Shown: positions 1 to 5,798, counted from the first letter of the stretch. The stretch: 6,942 nt of DNA from Candidatus Woesearchaeota archaeon (GCA_003561825.1 PWVO01000208.1:1-6942); one strand, 5' to 3'. The notes: generated from the sequence alone by a model not told the origin. Translations and numbers: made by a program.

Positions 1-56
1 GCACAGACAGCAAGAAAAGCAAGCACCAATGCAAAAAACATCTCTTTTTTAGCCAT
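1..56 (-). CDS. Start of an exported or membrane-anchored protein (partial, runs off the window)
   Basis: Only the first 18 codons plus two bases lie inside the window. The start is ATG at 56-54. The encoded N-terminus has two lysines followed by an uninterrupted hydrophobic run (MFFALVLAFLAVC), the layout of a Sec signal peptide or an N-terminal membrane anchor. The cysteine at residue 18, preceded by Leu-Ala-Val, loosely resembles a lipobox, but Val at -1 is unusual, so lipoprotein status is doubtful. The start is supported by a TATA-like element at 85-75 at leaderless spacing and by AGGTG at 65-61, four bases before the ATG. The gene is divergent from the coiled-coil gene at 234, which is also exported, so the intergenic region controls two envelope genes. 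The product's function cannot be read from this fragment. Confidence 0.6.
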   Translation of the reverse strand, partial: MAKKEMFFALVLAFLAVC

Positions 57-74
57 ATAACACCTAACTCATAG

Positions 75-85
75 AAAATATAAAA
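75..85 (-). promoter_or_regulatory. Archaeal TATA-like element for the divergent edge gene
   Basis: On the minus strand the sequence is TTTTATATTTT. About 20 bases separate its core from the ATG at 56, so initiation about 26 bases downstream of the box centre would fall at or next to the start codon (a leaderless transcript). AGGTG at 65-61 could instead serve as a Shine-Dalgarno site if transcription starts farther upstream. Confidence 0.5.
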
Positions 86-178
86 GCCTTTCTGTGAATT
101 GCAGATTCAGCAGTATTAAAGCTTAATAAAGCATTTTAAAATATCAGTAAAAAGAAAAAAAATGGTTCAAAAAGTATC

Positions 179-188
179 TTTATAAATA
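179..188 (+). promoter_or_regulatory. Archaeal TATA box for the coiled-coil gene
   Basis: The sequence TTTATAAATA lies 45 bases before the ATG at 234. The predicted start near position 209 would give a leader of about 25 bases containing the GGAGG site at 221-225. The upstream region 89-178 is very AT-rich and contains only short AT palindromes (114-128 and 133-142), with no recognisable gene. Confidence 0.6.
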
Positions 189-220
189 AAAAAAGCCAAA
201 CAATATGTAATTAATCTTTT

Positions 221-225
221 GGAGG
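221..225 (+). promoter_or_regulatory. Strong Shine-Dalgarno site that decides the start at 234
   Basis: GGAGG is followed by eight bases and then ATG at 234. An in-frame TTG at 219 would overlap this site and would add five polar residues before the Met-Lys-Lys that begins a standard signal peptide. The ATG at 234 is therefore preferred. Confidence 0.85.
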
Positions 226-233
226 AACATAAA

Positions 234-1523
234 ATGAAAAAAACAATAGCAATGATTTTTGTTGCACTGCTTTTTGCAGGCATTATTCCAGCCTCAATTG
301 CAGAAGTAAAAGCAGGAGTAGCACCTGGCGAGGACCTTGGAATCAGCATGGACATTGATAATCCTGAAGATCTGGATGTACAGGCTCCCCCAAGACCTGC
401 AGCAAGAGAGCTTCATGATTTAAAGGCAAATGCAGTTGCCACAGCATCAAGAGTAATGAGCAGGCTAAGAGAAGAGTTCCCAGATGCTAATCTGCAGAGA
501 CTGGAAAACCTTGTTGAAGAAAACCCAAGAGTTGAAGAGCTTCTTGAGAGAATCCCAGACCAGCATGCAGATGTTTTGATGCACATGTCAAGGGCGCAGC
601 AGAAAATAATAGCCCATATGGGAACTGAAGAGGCAGCAAGCCGCCTCAGCAGCCTTAGAGTTGAGCATGTTCCAGCAGAAGAAATGCTCAGAAAAAGGCA
701 AATCTCAGTAGAAAGAATAGAGAATGCCAGACAAAACTTTGAAGCAGCCCGCCAAAGATACCAGAATGCATTTGAGAACTACAACCAGAACAAAGGCCAG
801 TTTGAGGACGCAAGAGAAAGATTAAGAGAATGCCAGGACATAGATGAGTGCAGAGAGCTGAATGAAAGAGCCCTTGAGCACTCAAGGGCAATGCTGCATA
901 GAGCAATAGAGATGATAATAGAGCATCTGAATAAAGTAAAGGAAAGAATAGCTTCATCTGAGGAGATTGATTCAGAAACAGCACAGCAAGCCATATCCAA
1001 GATAGAGGAGATTATAGAAAGACTGGAAAATCTTCTTGAAAAAGCACTTTCAGCAGAATCAAGAGAAGAAATAAGAGAAGTTGCAAGAGAGATAGCACAA
1101 GAATGGCGCAGCATAAGGAACACAGAAAGAATCTATTCAACTATTGCAGTTGATGCAAGAGTCTGGGGCATTGTTCAAAGAGCAAAAATACTTGAGCAGA
1201 GGCTTGAAAGGGCAATCAGCCAGATGCATGAAATCGGCATAGACACAACTATCCTTGAGGAAAAAGCAGGGCAATTAAGTGAAAAAATAGAAGAAGCAGA
1301 AAATAAATACAAGAAAGCAAGAGAGCTGATAAGCCAGGCCCGTGCAGATCCAGAAGAATCCTCAGAGCTTATTGAGCAGGCAAGATCACATATTTTAGAG
1401 GCTCATGAGCTCTTAAAAGAGGCAAACCGGATTCTTATAGAGATTTTAAGAGAAATAAGAGCAGGAGGAGGCCAAATTCCAGAAGAGCACGAGATTACAG
1501 TAGCCAGAATAATTGAGGAATAA
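234..1523 (+). CDS. Secreted long alpha-helical/coiled-coil protein
   Basis: This 429-residue protein is not one I can assign to a named family. It begins with a clear signal peptide: MKK, a hydrophobic core at about 4-19, and a likely cleavage after Ser-Ile-Ala at residue 23. A short low-complexity acidic/proline stretch (about 30-57) follows. From about residue 58 to 410 the sequence is almost entirely Glu/Arg/Lys/Ala/Leu/Ile-rich with heptad-like spacing, interrupted by short breaks (about 241-247, 333-338, 371-375), suggesting several long antiparallel helices. The only two cysteines, C200 and C206 (CX5C), sit at a break between helical runs and could form a disulfide outside the cell. 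There is no C-terminal anchor. It has its own promoter and a strong ribosome site, and it heads a block of three exported proteins. A structural role at the cell surface or in adhesion is a guess; no catalytic motif is visible. Confidence 0.85.
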   Translation: MKKTIAMIFVALLFAGIIPASIAEVKAGVAPGEDLGISMDIDNPEDLDVQAPPRPAARELHDLKANAVATASRVMSRLREEFPDANLQRLENLVEENPRVEELLERIPDQHADVLMHMSRAQQKIIAHMGTEEAASRLSSLRVEHVPAEEMLRKRQISVERIENARQNFEAARQRYQNAFENYNQNKGQFEDARERLRECQDIDECRELNERALEHSRAMLHRAIEMIIEHLNKVKERIASSEEIDSETAQQAISKIEEIIERLENLLEKALSAESREEIREVAREIAQEWRSIRNTERIYSTIAVDARVWGIVQRAKILEQRLERAISQMHEIGIDTTILEEKAGQLSEKIEEAENKYKKARELISQARADPEESSELIEQARSHILEAHELLKEANRILIEILREIRAGGGQIPEEHEITVARIIEE

Positions 1524-1539
1524 AGCTTAAAAAGAAACA

Positions 1540-1563
1540 TTTTTATATTTTCTTTTATTTTTT
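1540..1563 (+). terminator. T-rich tract, probable archaeal intrinsic terminator of the coiled-coil gene
   Basis: Seventeen bases after the TAA at 1521-1523 the plus strand becomes almost pure T, in runs of 5, 3, 4 and 6 broken by single or double A/C bases. No stem precedes it, but archaeal terminators usually need only oligo-T. The same stretch overlaps the TATA element of the next gene, so termination and re-initiation appear to share this short spacer. Confidence 0.45.
1541..1550 (+). promoter_or_regulatory. TATA element for the acidic lipoprotein gene
   Basis: TTTTATATTT is centred near 1546, giving a predicted transcription start near 1572 and an approximately 11-base leader. That leader would begin almost exactly at the GAGGTG ribosome site. 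Confidence 0.5.
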
Positions 1564-1571
1564 CTTAAAAA

Positions 1572-1577
1572 GAGGTG
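1572..1577 (+). promoter_or_regulatory. Shine-Dalgarno site GAGGTG
   Basis: GAGGTG matches the complement of the conserved 16S rRNA tail and is spaced five bases from the ATG at 1583. It fixes the lipoprotein start. Confidence 0.8.
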
Positions 1578-1582
1578 CTAAA

Positions 1583-1855
1583 ATGAACAAAATAAGTTTC
1601 TCTCTATTAGCATTAGGCATTATAGCCTTATTTTTTATCTCTGGATGCGCAGCAGATATAGAGCAAGATACTGAGATAATAGAGCCAGACCATGAAACTA
1701 TTCCTGAAGTTCCTGAGCATGATATTGAAACAGCTCCGGATGATATCAGCGATGAGATTTCAGATGATCTTGATGAGCTGGATGAAATAAGAGATATGCT
1801 TGACTCTTCTGATATTGATGCAGTCACAGATGATATAACAGACATTGACTGGTAA
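1583..1855 (+). CDS. Small hyperacidic lipoprotein with C-terminal IDW tail
   Basis: The protein has 90 residues. A signal peptide (hydrophobic about 6-19) ends in a lipobox, Ile-Ser-Gly-Cys, with the lipid-modifiable cysteine at 22, so the mature chain should be anchored to the outer face of the membrane. The mature 69 residues contain 29 Asp/Glu by my count, one Arg and no Lys, with Pro/Thr spacing in the first half (about 30-52) and a probable acidic helix in the second half (about 53-85). The last residues, Asp-Ile-Asp-Trp, lie directly before the stop. The same tail recurs in the next gene's product, aligning without gaps over the last 13 residues. Possible roles are cation or protein binding at the surface; I recognise no family. 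It lies 42 bases upstream of the next envelope gene and is probably functionally tied to it. Confidence 0.8.
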   Translation: MNKISFSLLALGIIALFFISGCAADIEQDTEIIEPDHETIPEVPEHDIETAPDDISDEISDDLDELDEIRDMLDSSDIDAVTDDITDIDW

Positions 1856-1857
1856 TC

Positions 1858-1867
1858 TTTTATATCC
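1858..1867 (+). promoter_or_regulatory. TATA-like element just after the lipoprotein stop
   Basis: TTTTATATCC begins three bases after the TAA at 1853-1855. A start about 26 bases from its centre falls near 1888, which would place ATG 1898 about ten bases into the transcript and exclude the TTG at 1874. The next gene may therefore have its own promoter, though cotranscription with the lipoprotein remains possible. Confidence 0.4.
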
Positions 1868-1897
1868 TAAATATTGGCAAAGACAAAGAAAATAAAG

Positions 1898-2515
1898 ATG
1901 AAAAAAGCATACTCTCATACAAGTATTTTTATCTATATTCTTACTCTTGTGATTGTTGCACTGATATTCTCTTACAGCTACACTTCACTTAAAAATATAC
2001 TCCAGGTAGACTCTGACTTACAGATAGCCCAATTTAAAAACAAGCTAAGAGAAGACATAGATACAATTGGAAAAGACTATGGCTCAGCATTCATAAGAGA
2101 ATACCAAATACATTCTTCTGTTTCACAAGTATGCTTCTATAAAGGTACAATGCATTACTGTTCAGTTCCAGAAAACATAAGTCCCATGATAATTGATTTT
2201 ATAGCTTTAGAAACAGGAAACAATGTTTTTATCCATGTTGGCCAGGGAGTTGAAGCAATATATGCAGGCAAGATACAATTAGCAGGAACAGACTGTATTT
2301 ACTGCATAAAACCAGAAAACAGCAGAATAAAAATAATGCTTTCTGGCATGGGCGACAGAACTCTTATCCAGTCTCCAGATGATATTCTGGAAAAGATTCC
2401 ATATACAGAAGAAAGCCTGGCAGAAGAAATTGCCCATGCAGAAGAACTTTACAGTGAAACAAGCTCAGATGATATAGATTCAATTATTGAAGAATTGCTG
2501 GAAATAGACTGGTAA
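1898..2515 (+). CDS. Single-pass membrane protein with four-cysteine outer domain and IDW tail
   Basis: Starting at ATG 1898 gives 205 residues. An upstream in-frame TTG at 1874 would add eight lysine-rich residues; I prefer the ATG because the TATA-like element at 1858 points downstream of the TTG. No convincing Shine-Dalgarno site precedes either. One membrane segment (about 9-28) follows a short basic N-terminus, predicting an outward-facing C-terminal domain. A short helical region (about 36-72) leads into a probably beta-rich domain (about 73-160) with cysteines at 79, 88, 133 and 136, the last two as CX2C. The final 45 residues are acidic and helical and end in Glu-Ile-Asp-Trp-stop, matching the neighbouring lipoprotein. 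The layout resembles pilin-like or small surface proteins of DPANN archaea, but I cannot name a family and see no catalytic residues. Confidence 0.75.
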   Translation: MKKAYSHTSIFIYILTLVIVALIFSYSYTSLKNILQVDSDLQIAQFKNKLREDIDTIGKDYGSAFIREYQIHSSVSQVCFYKGTMHYCSVPENISPMIIDFIALETGNNVFIHVGQGVEAIYAGKIQLAGTDCIYCIKPENSRIKIMLSGMGDRTLIQSPDDILEKIPYTEESLAEEIAHAEELYSETSSDDIDSIIEELLEIDW

Positions 2516-2550
2516 CCAAGTTATTGCGCTTTCATTGAAATAAGCTAAAA

Positions 2551-2565
2551 TTCTTTATTTTTCTT
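2551..2565 (+). terminator. T-rich tract after the membrane protein gene
   Basis: The plus strand reads TTCTTTATTTTTCTT, 35 bases after the TAA at 2513-2515, consistent with oligo-T-dependent archaeal termination. It lies just upstream of the aspS TATA elements. Confidence 0.4.
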
Positions 2566-2579
2566 AATATTTCGCAATA

Positions 2580-2600
2580 TTTATATATAGTTTATATATT
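2580..2600 (+). promoter_or_regulatory. Two adjacent TATA boxes upstream of aspS
   Basis: TTTATATATAG at 2580-2590 is immediately followed by TTTATATATT at 2591-2600. The downstream box places transcription at about 2621, the A of the ATG, giving a leaderless mRNA. The upstream box places it near 2611, giving a ten-base leader that begins with GGGT. Which one is used cannot be decided from sequence. Confidence 0.6.
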
Positions 2601-2620
2601 CTTCAGCCCAGGGTAGTTAA

Positions 2621-4375
2621 ATGACAAGAACAAACACATGCGGGGAGCTTGTAAAAAAGGATGTTGGAAAAAAAGCAGTCTTATGCGGCTGGGCCCACAG
2701 CAGGCGCGATCATGGCGGCCTCATCTTCATTGACTTAAGAGACAGGCATGGCATCACCCAGATAGTTTTTGACCCATCCCATGACAAAAACTCACATGAG
2801 GCCGCTGAGCATATAGGAAGAGAATTTGTTCTTCAGATAAAAGGCAAGGTAAGAGACAGAAAAAAAGGCATGATTAACCCCAAGCTCAAGACAGGCGAGA
2901 TAGAGGTTATAGTAGATGATCTTGTTATTATCAACAAAGCTGAAACACCTCCAATTGAGATTGAGGACAGGATTGAGTCAGGAGAGGAAACAAGGCTAAA
3001 GTACAGGTATCTTGACCTAAGAAGGCCCTGCATGCAGAAAAAGCTTATGCTAAGGCACAAAGTTACAAAAGCAGCAAGGGATTATCTAGACAAAAACAAA
3101 TTTGTTGAAATAACAACCCCCCTTCTTGTAAAATCAACACCTGAAGGAGCAAGAGACTATATTGTGCCTTCAAGAGTAAACCCAGGCAAGTTCTATGCAC
3201 TGCCCCAGAGCCCCCAGCTCTACAAGCAGCTCCTTATGATAGCAGGCCTTGACAGGTATTACCAGATGGCCATCTGCCTAAGAGATGAGGACTTAAGAGC
3301 AGACAGGCAGCCAGAGCACATGCAGATAGACCTTGAGATGAGCTTTATGACAAGCGATGAGATAAGGGCCTTTGTTGAGGGACTTTTCCACCACTTTTTC
3401 AAACAAGCAATAGGCATTAGACTGAAAAAATTCCCGGTTCTCAGCCACAAAGAAGCTGTTGAAAAATACGGAACAGACAAGCCAGACTTAAGATTTGGCC
3501 TTGAGCTGATTGATATTACTGAAACAGCAAAAAAATCAGAATTTTCAATATTTAAAGGAGTTGAGCAGGTTAAGTGCATCAACCCAGAAAAAGATTTCTC
3601 AAGAAAAGAGCTTGACACTTACATTGAGTTCTGCAAGGCAAACGGAGCTGATGGAATGGCCTGGATGAAAGTAACCCAAAAAGGCCTTGAAAGCAGCATA
3701 GTCAAGTATTTCAGCCCTGAGCTTCAGAAAGAAATACTTTCAAAAACAAAAGCCAAAAAAGGCAGCACACTGATGTTTATAGCAAGCAGGAAAAAAACAG
3801 TTGCAGAGGTTCTCGGAAAACTAAGGCTCAAGATAAGCCAGGATCTCGGGCTTGCTGACAAGAAAGAGTTCAACTTCTGCTGGGTAAAGGACTTCCCTCT
3901 CTTCAGCTGGAATGAAACAGAAAACAGATGGGATCCTGAGCACCACATGTTCTCAATGCCAAAAGAAGAATATATAAATGATTTTGAGAAAAGGCCAGAT
4001 GAGGCTGTTGGGGATTTGTGGGACATTGTTCTTAATGGCTATGAAATAGGATCAGGATCAATCAGAGTAAGCTCTCCTGAGATACAGAAAAGAATAATGA
4101 AGTTTATTGGCCTCTCAGAAAAAGAAGCTGATGAAAAATTCGGATTTCTTCTCAATGCATACAAGTACGGAGCCCCAATACACGGAGGCATGGGCCTGGG
4201 CCTTGACAGGATAGTTGCCCTAATGTGCGGCATAAATGACATAAGAGAGGTAATTGCATTCCCCAAGAACAAGGCAGCACAGTGCCCAATGGACGGCTCT
4301 CCTTCAGAAGTCAGCAGAGAGCACTTAAAAGAGCTTCACATAAAGTCAGACATTGCATCAAAAAGCAAAAACTAG
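2621..4375 (+). CDS. aspS: Aspartyl-tRNA synthetase, bacterial type with GAD domain, probably non-discriminating
   Basis: This 584-residue class II synthetase charges tRNA-Asp with aspartate in the cytoplasm. Domains in order: an N-terminal OB-fold anticodon-binding domain (about 1-105) with the RRDHGG signature at 28-33; the first part of the catalytic core, with the substrate segment TPEGARDY (173-180) and QSP (196-198) and motif 2 at 221-232 (RDEDLRADRQPE); a GAD insertion (about 310-415) found in bacterial-type AspRS and GatB/GatE relatives; and the second part of the core, ending in motif 3, GGMGLGLDR (522-530), and AFPKNKAAQ (546-554). The length matches bacterial AspRS (about 590); classical archaeal AspRS is about 430-440 residues and lacks GAD. 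His31, and Gly83 where E. coli has Lys81, are the residues of non-discriminating bacterial AspRS, which also aspartylates tRNA-Asn. All signature motifs are intact. It appears to be monocistronic and ends in overlap with a convergent gene. Confidence 0.97.
   Translation: MTRTNTCGELVKKDVGKKAVLCGWAHSRRDHGGLIFIDLRDRHGITQIVFDPSHDKNSHEAAEHIGREFVLQIKGKVRDRKKGMINPKLKTGEIEVIVDDLVIINKAETPPIEIEDRIESGEETRLKYRYLDLRRPCMQKKLMLRHKVTKAARDYLDKNKFVEITTPLLVKSTPEGARDYIVPSRVNPGKFYALPQSPQLYKQLLMIAGLDRYYQMAICLRDEDLRADRQPEHMQIDLEMSFMTSDEIRAFVEGLFHHFFKQAIGIRLKKFPVLSHKEAVEKYGTDKPDLRFGLELIDITETAKKSEFSIFKGVEQVKCINPEKDFSRKELDTYIEFCKANGADGMAWMKVTQKGLESSIVKYFSPELQKEILSKTKAKKGSTLMFIASRKKTVAEVLGKLRLKISQDLGLADKKEFNFCWVKDFPLFSWNETENRWDPEHHMFSMPKEEYINDFEKRPDEAVGDLWDIVLNGYEIGSGSIRVSSPEIQKRIMKFIGLSEKEADEKFGFLLNAYKYGAPIHGGMGLGLDRIVALMCGINDIREVIAFPKNKAAQCPMDGSPSEVSREHLKELHIKSDIASKSKN
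4360..4371 (-). terminator. Oligo-T pair downstream of the GNAT gene, inside the aspS 3' end
   Basis: On the minus strand the sequence immediately after the GNAT stop is TTTTTGCTTTTT. It could terminate the GNAT transcript while being read on the other strand as the last lysine codons of aspS. The evidence is compositional only. Confidence 0.35.
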
Positions 4376-4824
4376 AGATTTTTCTCAAACAAAATTTTTT
4401 TGCCTAAATCCTTTTCAGTAAAGCTATTCTTTTTGTAGAATCTTATTGCTTCTTTCATCTGCGCATATGTTGTCAACACTATTCTCCTAAATCCTTTTTC
4501 TTTGCAGAAACTCAGTGCTTTATCCATAAGCATCTGGCCGATTCCCTTATTCCTGAAATCCATTTTCACAAAAAATCTTCTCAGCCTGGCAGTTTTTTCA
4601 TCTTCCCTGAAAACACCAACAGTGCCTACTGCCTCTCTGTTGAATTCAGCAACCCAGAACATTCCATCTCTTTCAAAAAACTCTCTTTTAATGTCTTTAA
4701 GGTCATCAGTATTTTCAGGCCCAGAACCAAAAATCTCAAAAACGCAGTCACTAACAAGCCTTATAACCTGCTCTTTATGCTTCTCTTTATATTCTCTTAG
4801 AGATATTGGTTTCTGGTTTCCCAT
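4372..4824 (-). CDS. GNAT-family N-acetyltransferase
   Basis: This 150-residue protein is the usual size for a single-domain GNAT enzyme, which transfers an acetyl group from acetyl-CoA to an amine. The acetyl-CoA pyrophosphate-binding motif A is clear: R91-N-K-G94-I-G96 at the start of a helix, preceded by strand beta4 with LRRFFVKMDF (81-90). The strand IVLTTY (115-120) and the segment AIRFYKKNSF (126-135) form the conserved C-terminal part of the fold. The acceptor-binding N-terminal half (about 8-60) is acidic and not diagnostic, so the substrate is unknown. The ATG at 4824-4822 has an AGGT site eight bases upstream, lying in the last codons of the Fic gene. The 5-base gap to that gene indicates one operon with translational coupling. 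The TAG stop overlaps the aspS stop. Confidence 0.9.
   Translation of the reverse strand: MGNQKPISLREYKEKHKEQVIRLVSDCVFEIFGSGPENTDDLKDIKREFFERDGMFWVAEFNREAVGTVGVFREDEKTARLRRFFVKMDFRNKGIGQMLMDKALSFCKEKGFRRIVLTTYAQMKEAIRFYKKNSFTEKDLGKKILFEKNL
4395..4401 (+). terminator. T7 run downstream of aspS, inside the GNAT 3' end
   Basis: Twenty bases after the aspS stop the plus strand has AAAATTTTTTT followed by GCC, a candidate oligo-T terminator. On the minus strand it encodes lysine codons near the GNAT C-terminus. With the oligo-T pair at 4360-4371 it would give each convergent gene a terminator inside the other. Confidence 0.35.
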
Positions 4825-4829
4825 GATTA

Positions 4830-5798
4830 TTACCTTAACCCTTTCTTAAGCTTTTTTCTCCTTGCTTTTTTATGCTTATTAAAATACTTATATTCTTTCA
4901 TAAATAAGTCAATTGTAGGCCTGAGATTCTTATTTTGCCCATATTCCCTTAATGAAAGATAATATTCTGCCTGGCTCTTAAGCTCTATATTGACCGGAGG
5001 AAGCCCATGCTTAATAAGAATATTATTCAGGAGAATTCTTCCAACCCTGCCATTCCCATCCCTAAATGGATGAATATTCTCAAATTGGTTGTGTACAACA
5101 GCACCAAGAGCCAAAGCAGGGTATCTGCCTTTATTTGTTTCATACCAGCTAACAAGCTCTTTTAGCAGATGCCCCATTCTCGGCTGAGGCGCACCCTCAT
5201 GAATAACATTGCCTTTGCTGTCAACCACAAAAACCTCTTCCCCTTTTCTCCTTAGCTTTCCTGCAAAACCCTTAGAGTTTTTGAACACTATCTTATGTAT
5301 CCTCTTAATCAGAGGAATCGATATATGCTCTTTTGTTTCTCTGATAAACCTTATTGCCTCATCAACCCCATAAGCTTCAGCAATATCCTCTTTAGACTTA
5401 TCAGGCCATTTGTCAAATTCAATAATATCTTTTACCTCTTTCTGGCTTAGCCTGCTTCCCTCTATTGCATTAGTATCGTAGGTGAAAATCTTTGAGAAAG
5501 CTTTCCAGTCATTCTCAGATAAATGAAAAACCTTTATCAGAATCTCTTTCTCAAGCCTTTTTATTCGCTTAATTTCATCTTTTGAAAGCTCAAAATCAAG
5601 CGGGTCTTTGATCAGCCTATATTTATTTATCTCGTCAATAATCAGCTTTTCAGCAATCTTGGTTCTTTCTTTAAGCTTTTCCTCATTCAGGTTCCTGCCA
5701 AGATATTTCCTGAACTTATGAACTTTCCTGCCTTCCCTGTATGAATGAGCAAGATAATACTTTGTTTCCTTGGGAGATTTTCTTTTTTCAATATGCAT
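4830..5798 (-). CDS. Fic-domain protein (probable AMP-transferase), class II self-inhibited
   Basis: The product has 322 residues. Fic enzymes transfer a nucleotide monophosphate, usually AMP, to Ser/Thr/Tyr of target proteins, and some also remove it. The complete catalytic motif is present: H243-P-F-R-D-G-N-G-R-V-G-R254, including the catalytic His, the metal-binding Asp and both phosphate-binding Arg residues. The inhibitory helix motif (S/T)xxxE(G/N) occurs upstream as T109-N-A-I-E113-G114, defining class II, in which the Glu blocks productive ATP binding. The flap region is about 178-205. Residues 10-34 (KYYLAHSYREGRKVHKFRKYLG) resemble the small beta-rich N-terminal segment seen in some archaeal Fic proteins and IS-type transposases. 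The C-terminus (about 302-322) is strongly Lys/Arg-rich. The predicted transcript is leaderless from a TATA box framed by repeats, and the GNAT gene follows after five bases. No antitoxin-like small gene is adjacent. The protein target is unknown. Confidence 0.93.
   Translation of the reverse strand: MHIEKRKSPKETKYYLAHSYREGRKVHKFRKYLGRNLNEEKLKERTKIAEKLIIDEINKYRLIKDPLDFELSKDEIKRIKRLEKEILIKVFHLSENDWKAFSKIFTYDTNAIEGSRLSQKEVKDIIEFDKWPDKSKEDIAEAYGVDEAIRFIRETKEHISIPLIKRIHKIVFKNSKGFAGKLRRKGEEVFVVDSKGNVIHEGAPQPRMGHLLKELVSWYETNKGRYPALALGAVVHNQFENIHPFRDGNGRVGRILLNNILIKHGLPPVNIELKSQAEYYLSLREYGQNKNLRPTIDLFMKEYKYFNKHKKARRKKLKKGLR

Noticed and set aside
114..142. AT-only palindromes (TATTAA..TTAATA at 114-128, ATTTTAAAAT at 133-142) in the divergent intergenic region
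   Set aside because: They are too AT-rich to separate from background. They could be operators, but there is no second copy or supporting position.
219..233. TTG at 219 as the start of the coiled-coil gene
   Set aside because: It overlaps the GGAGG ribosome site, which points to ATG 234, and it would put five polar residues before a standard signal peptide.
1526..1573. Direct repeat CTTAAAAAGA at 1526-1535 and 1564-1573 around the lipoprotein TATA box
   Set aside because: It is low-complexity A/T sequence, and a 10-base match of this kind is expected by chance in such spacers.
1874..1897. TTG at 1874 as the start of the membrane protein
   Set aside because: It has no ribosome site and lies upstream of the transcription start predicted from the TATA-like element at 1858. 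It is not fully excluded, because the extra lysine-rich residues would suit a cytoplasmic N-terminus.
2522..2579. 7-bp inverted repeat TATTGCG/CGCAATA before aspS
   Set aside because: The arms are short and separated by 44 bases of AT-rich sequence; chance is a sufficient explanation.
4502..4849. 115-codon open frame on the plus strand opposite the GNAT and Fic genes
   Set aside because: The minus strand encodes a well-conserved acetyltransferase here. The plus-strand product is Ser/Leu-rich with no domain, typical of an antisense shadow. Similar frames opposite aspS, tgt, the lipoprotein and the coiled-coil gene were dropped for the same reason.
4372..5798. Fic-GNAT pair as a toxin-antitoxin module
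   Set aside because: The Fic protein carries its own inhibitory helix (class II), so it needs no separate antitoxin. The GNAT lacks the usual ribbon-helix-helix partner of acetyltransferase toxins. No small antitoxin-like gene is present.
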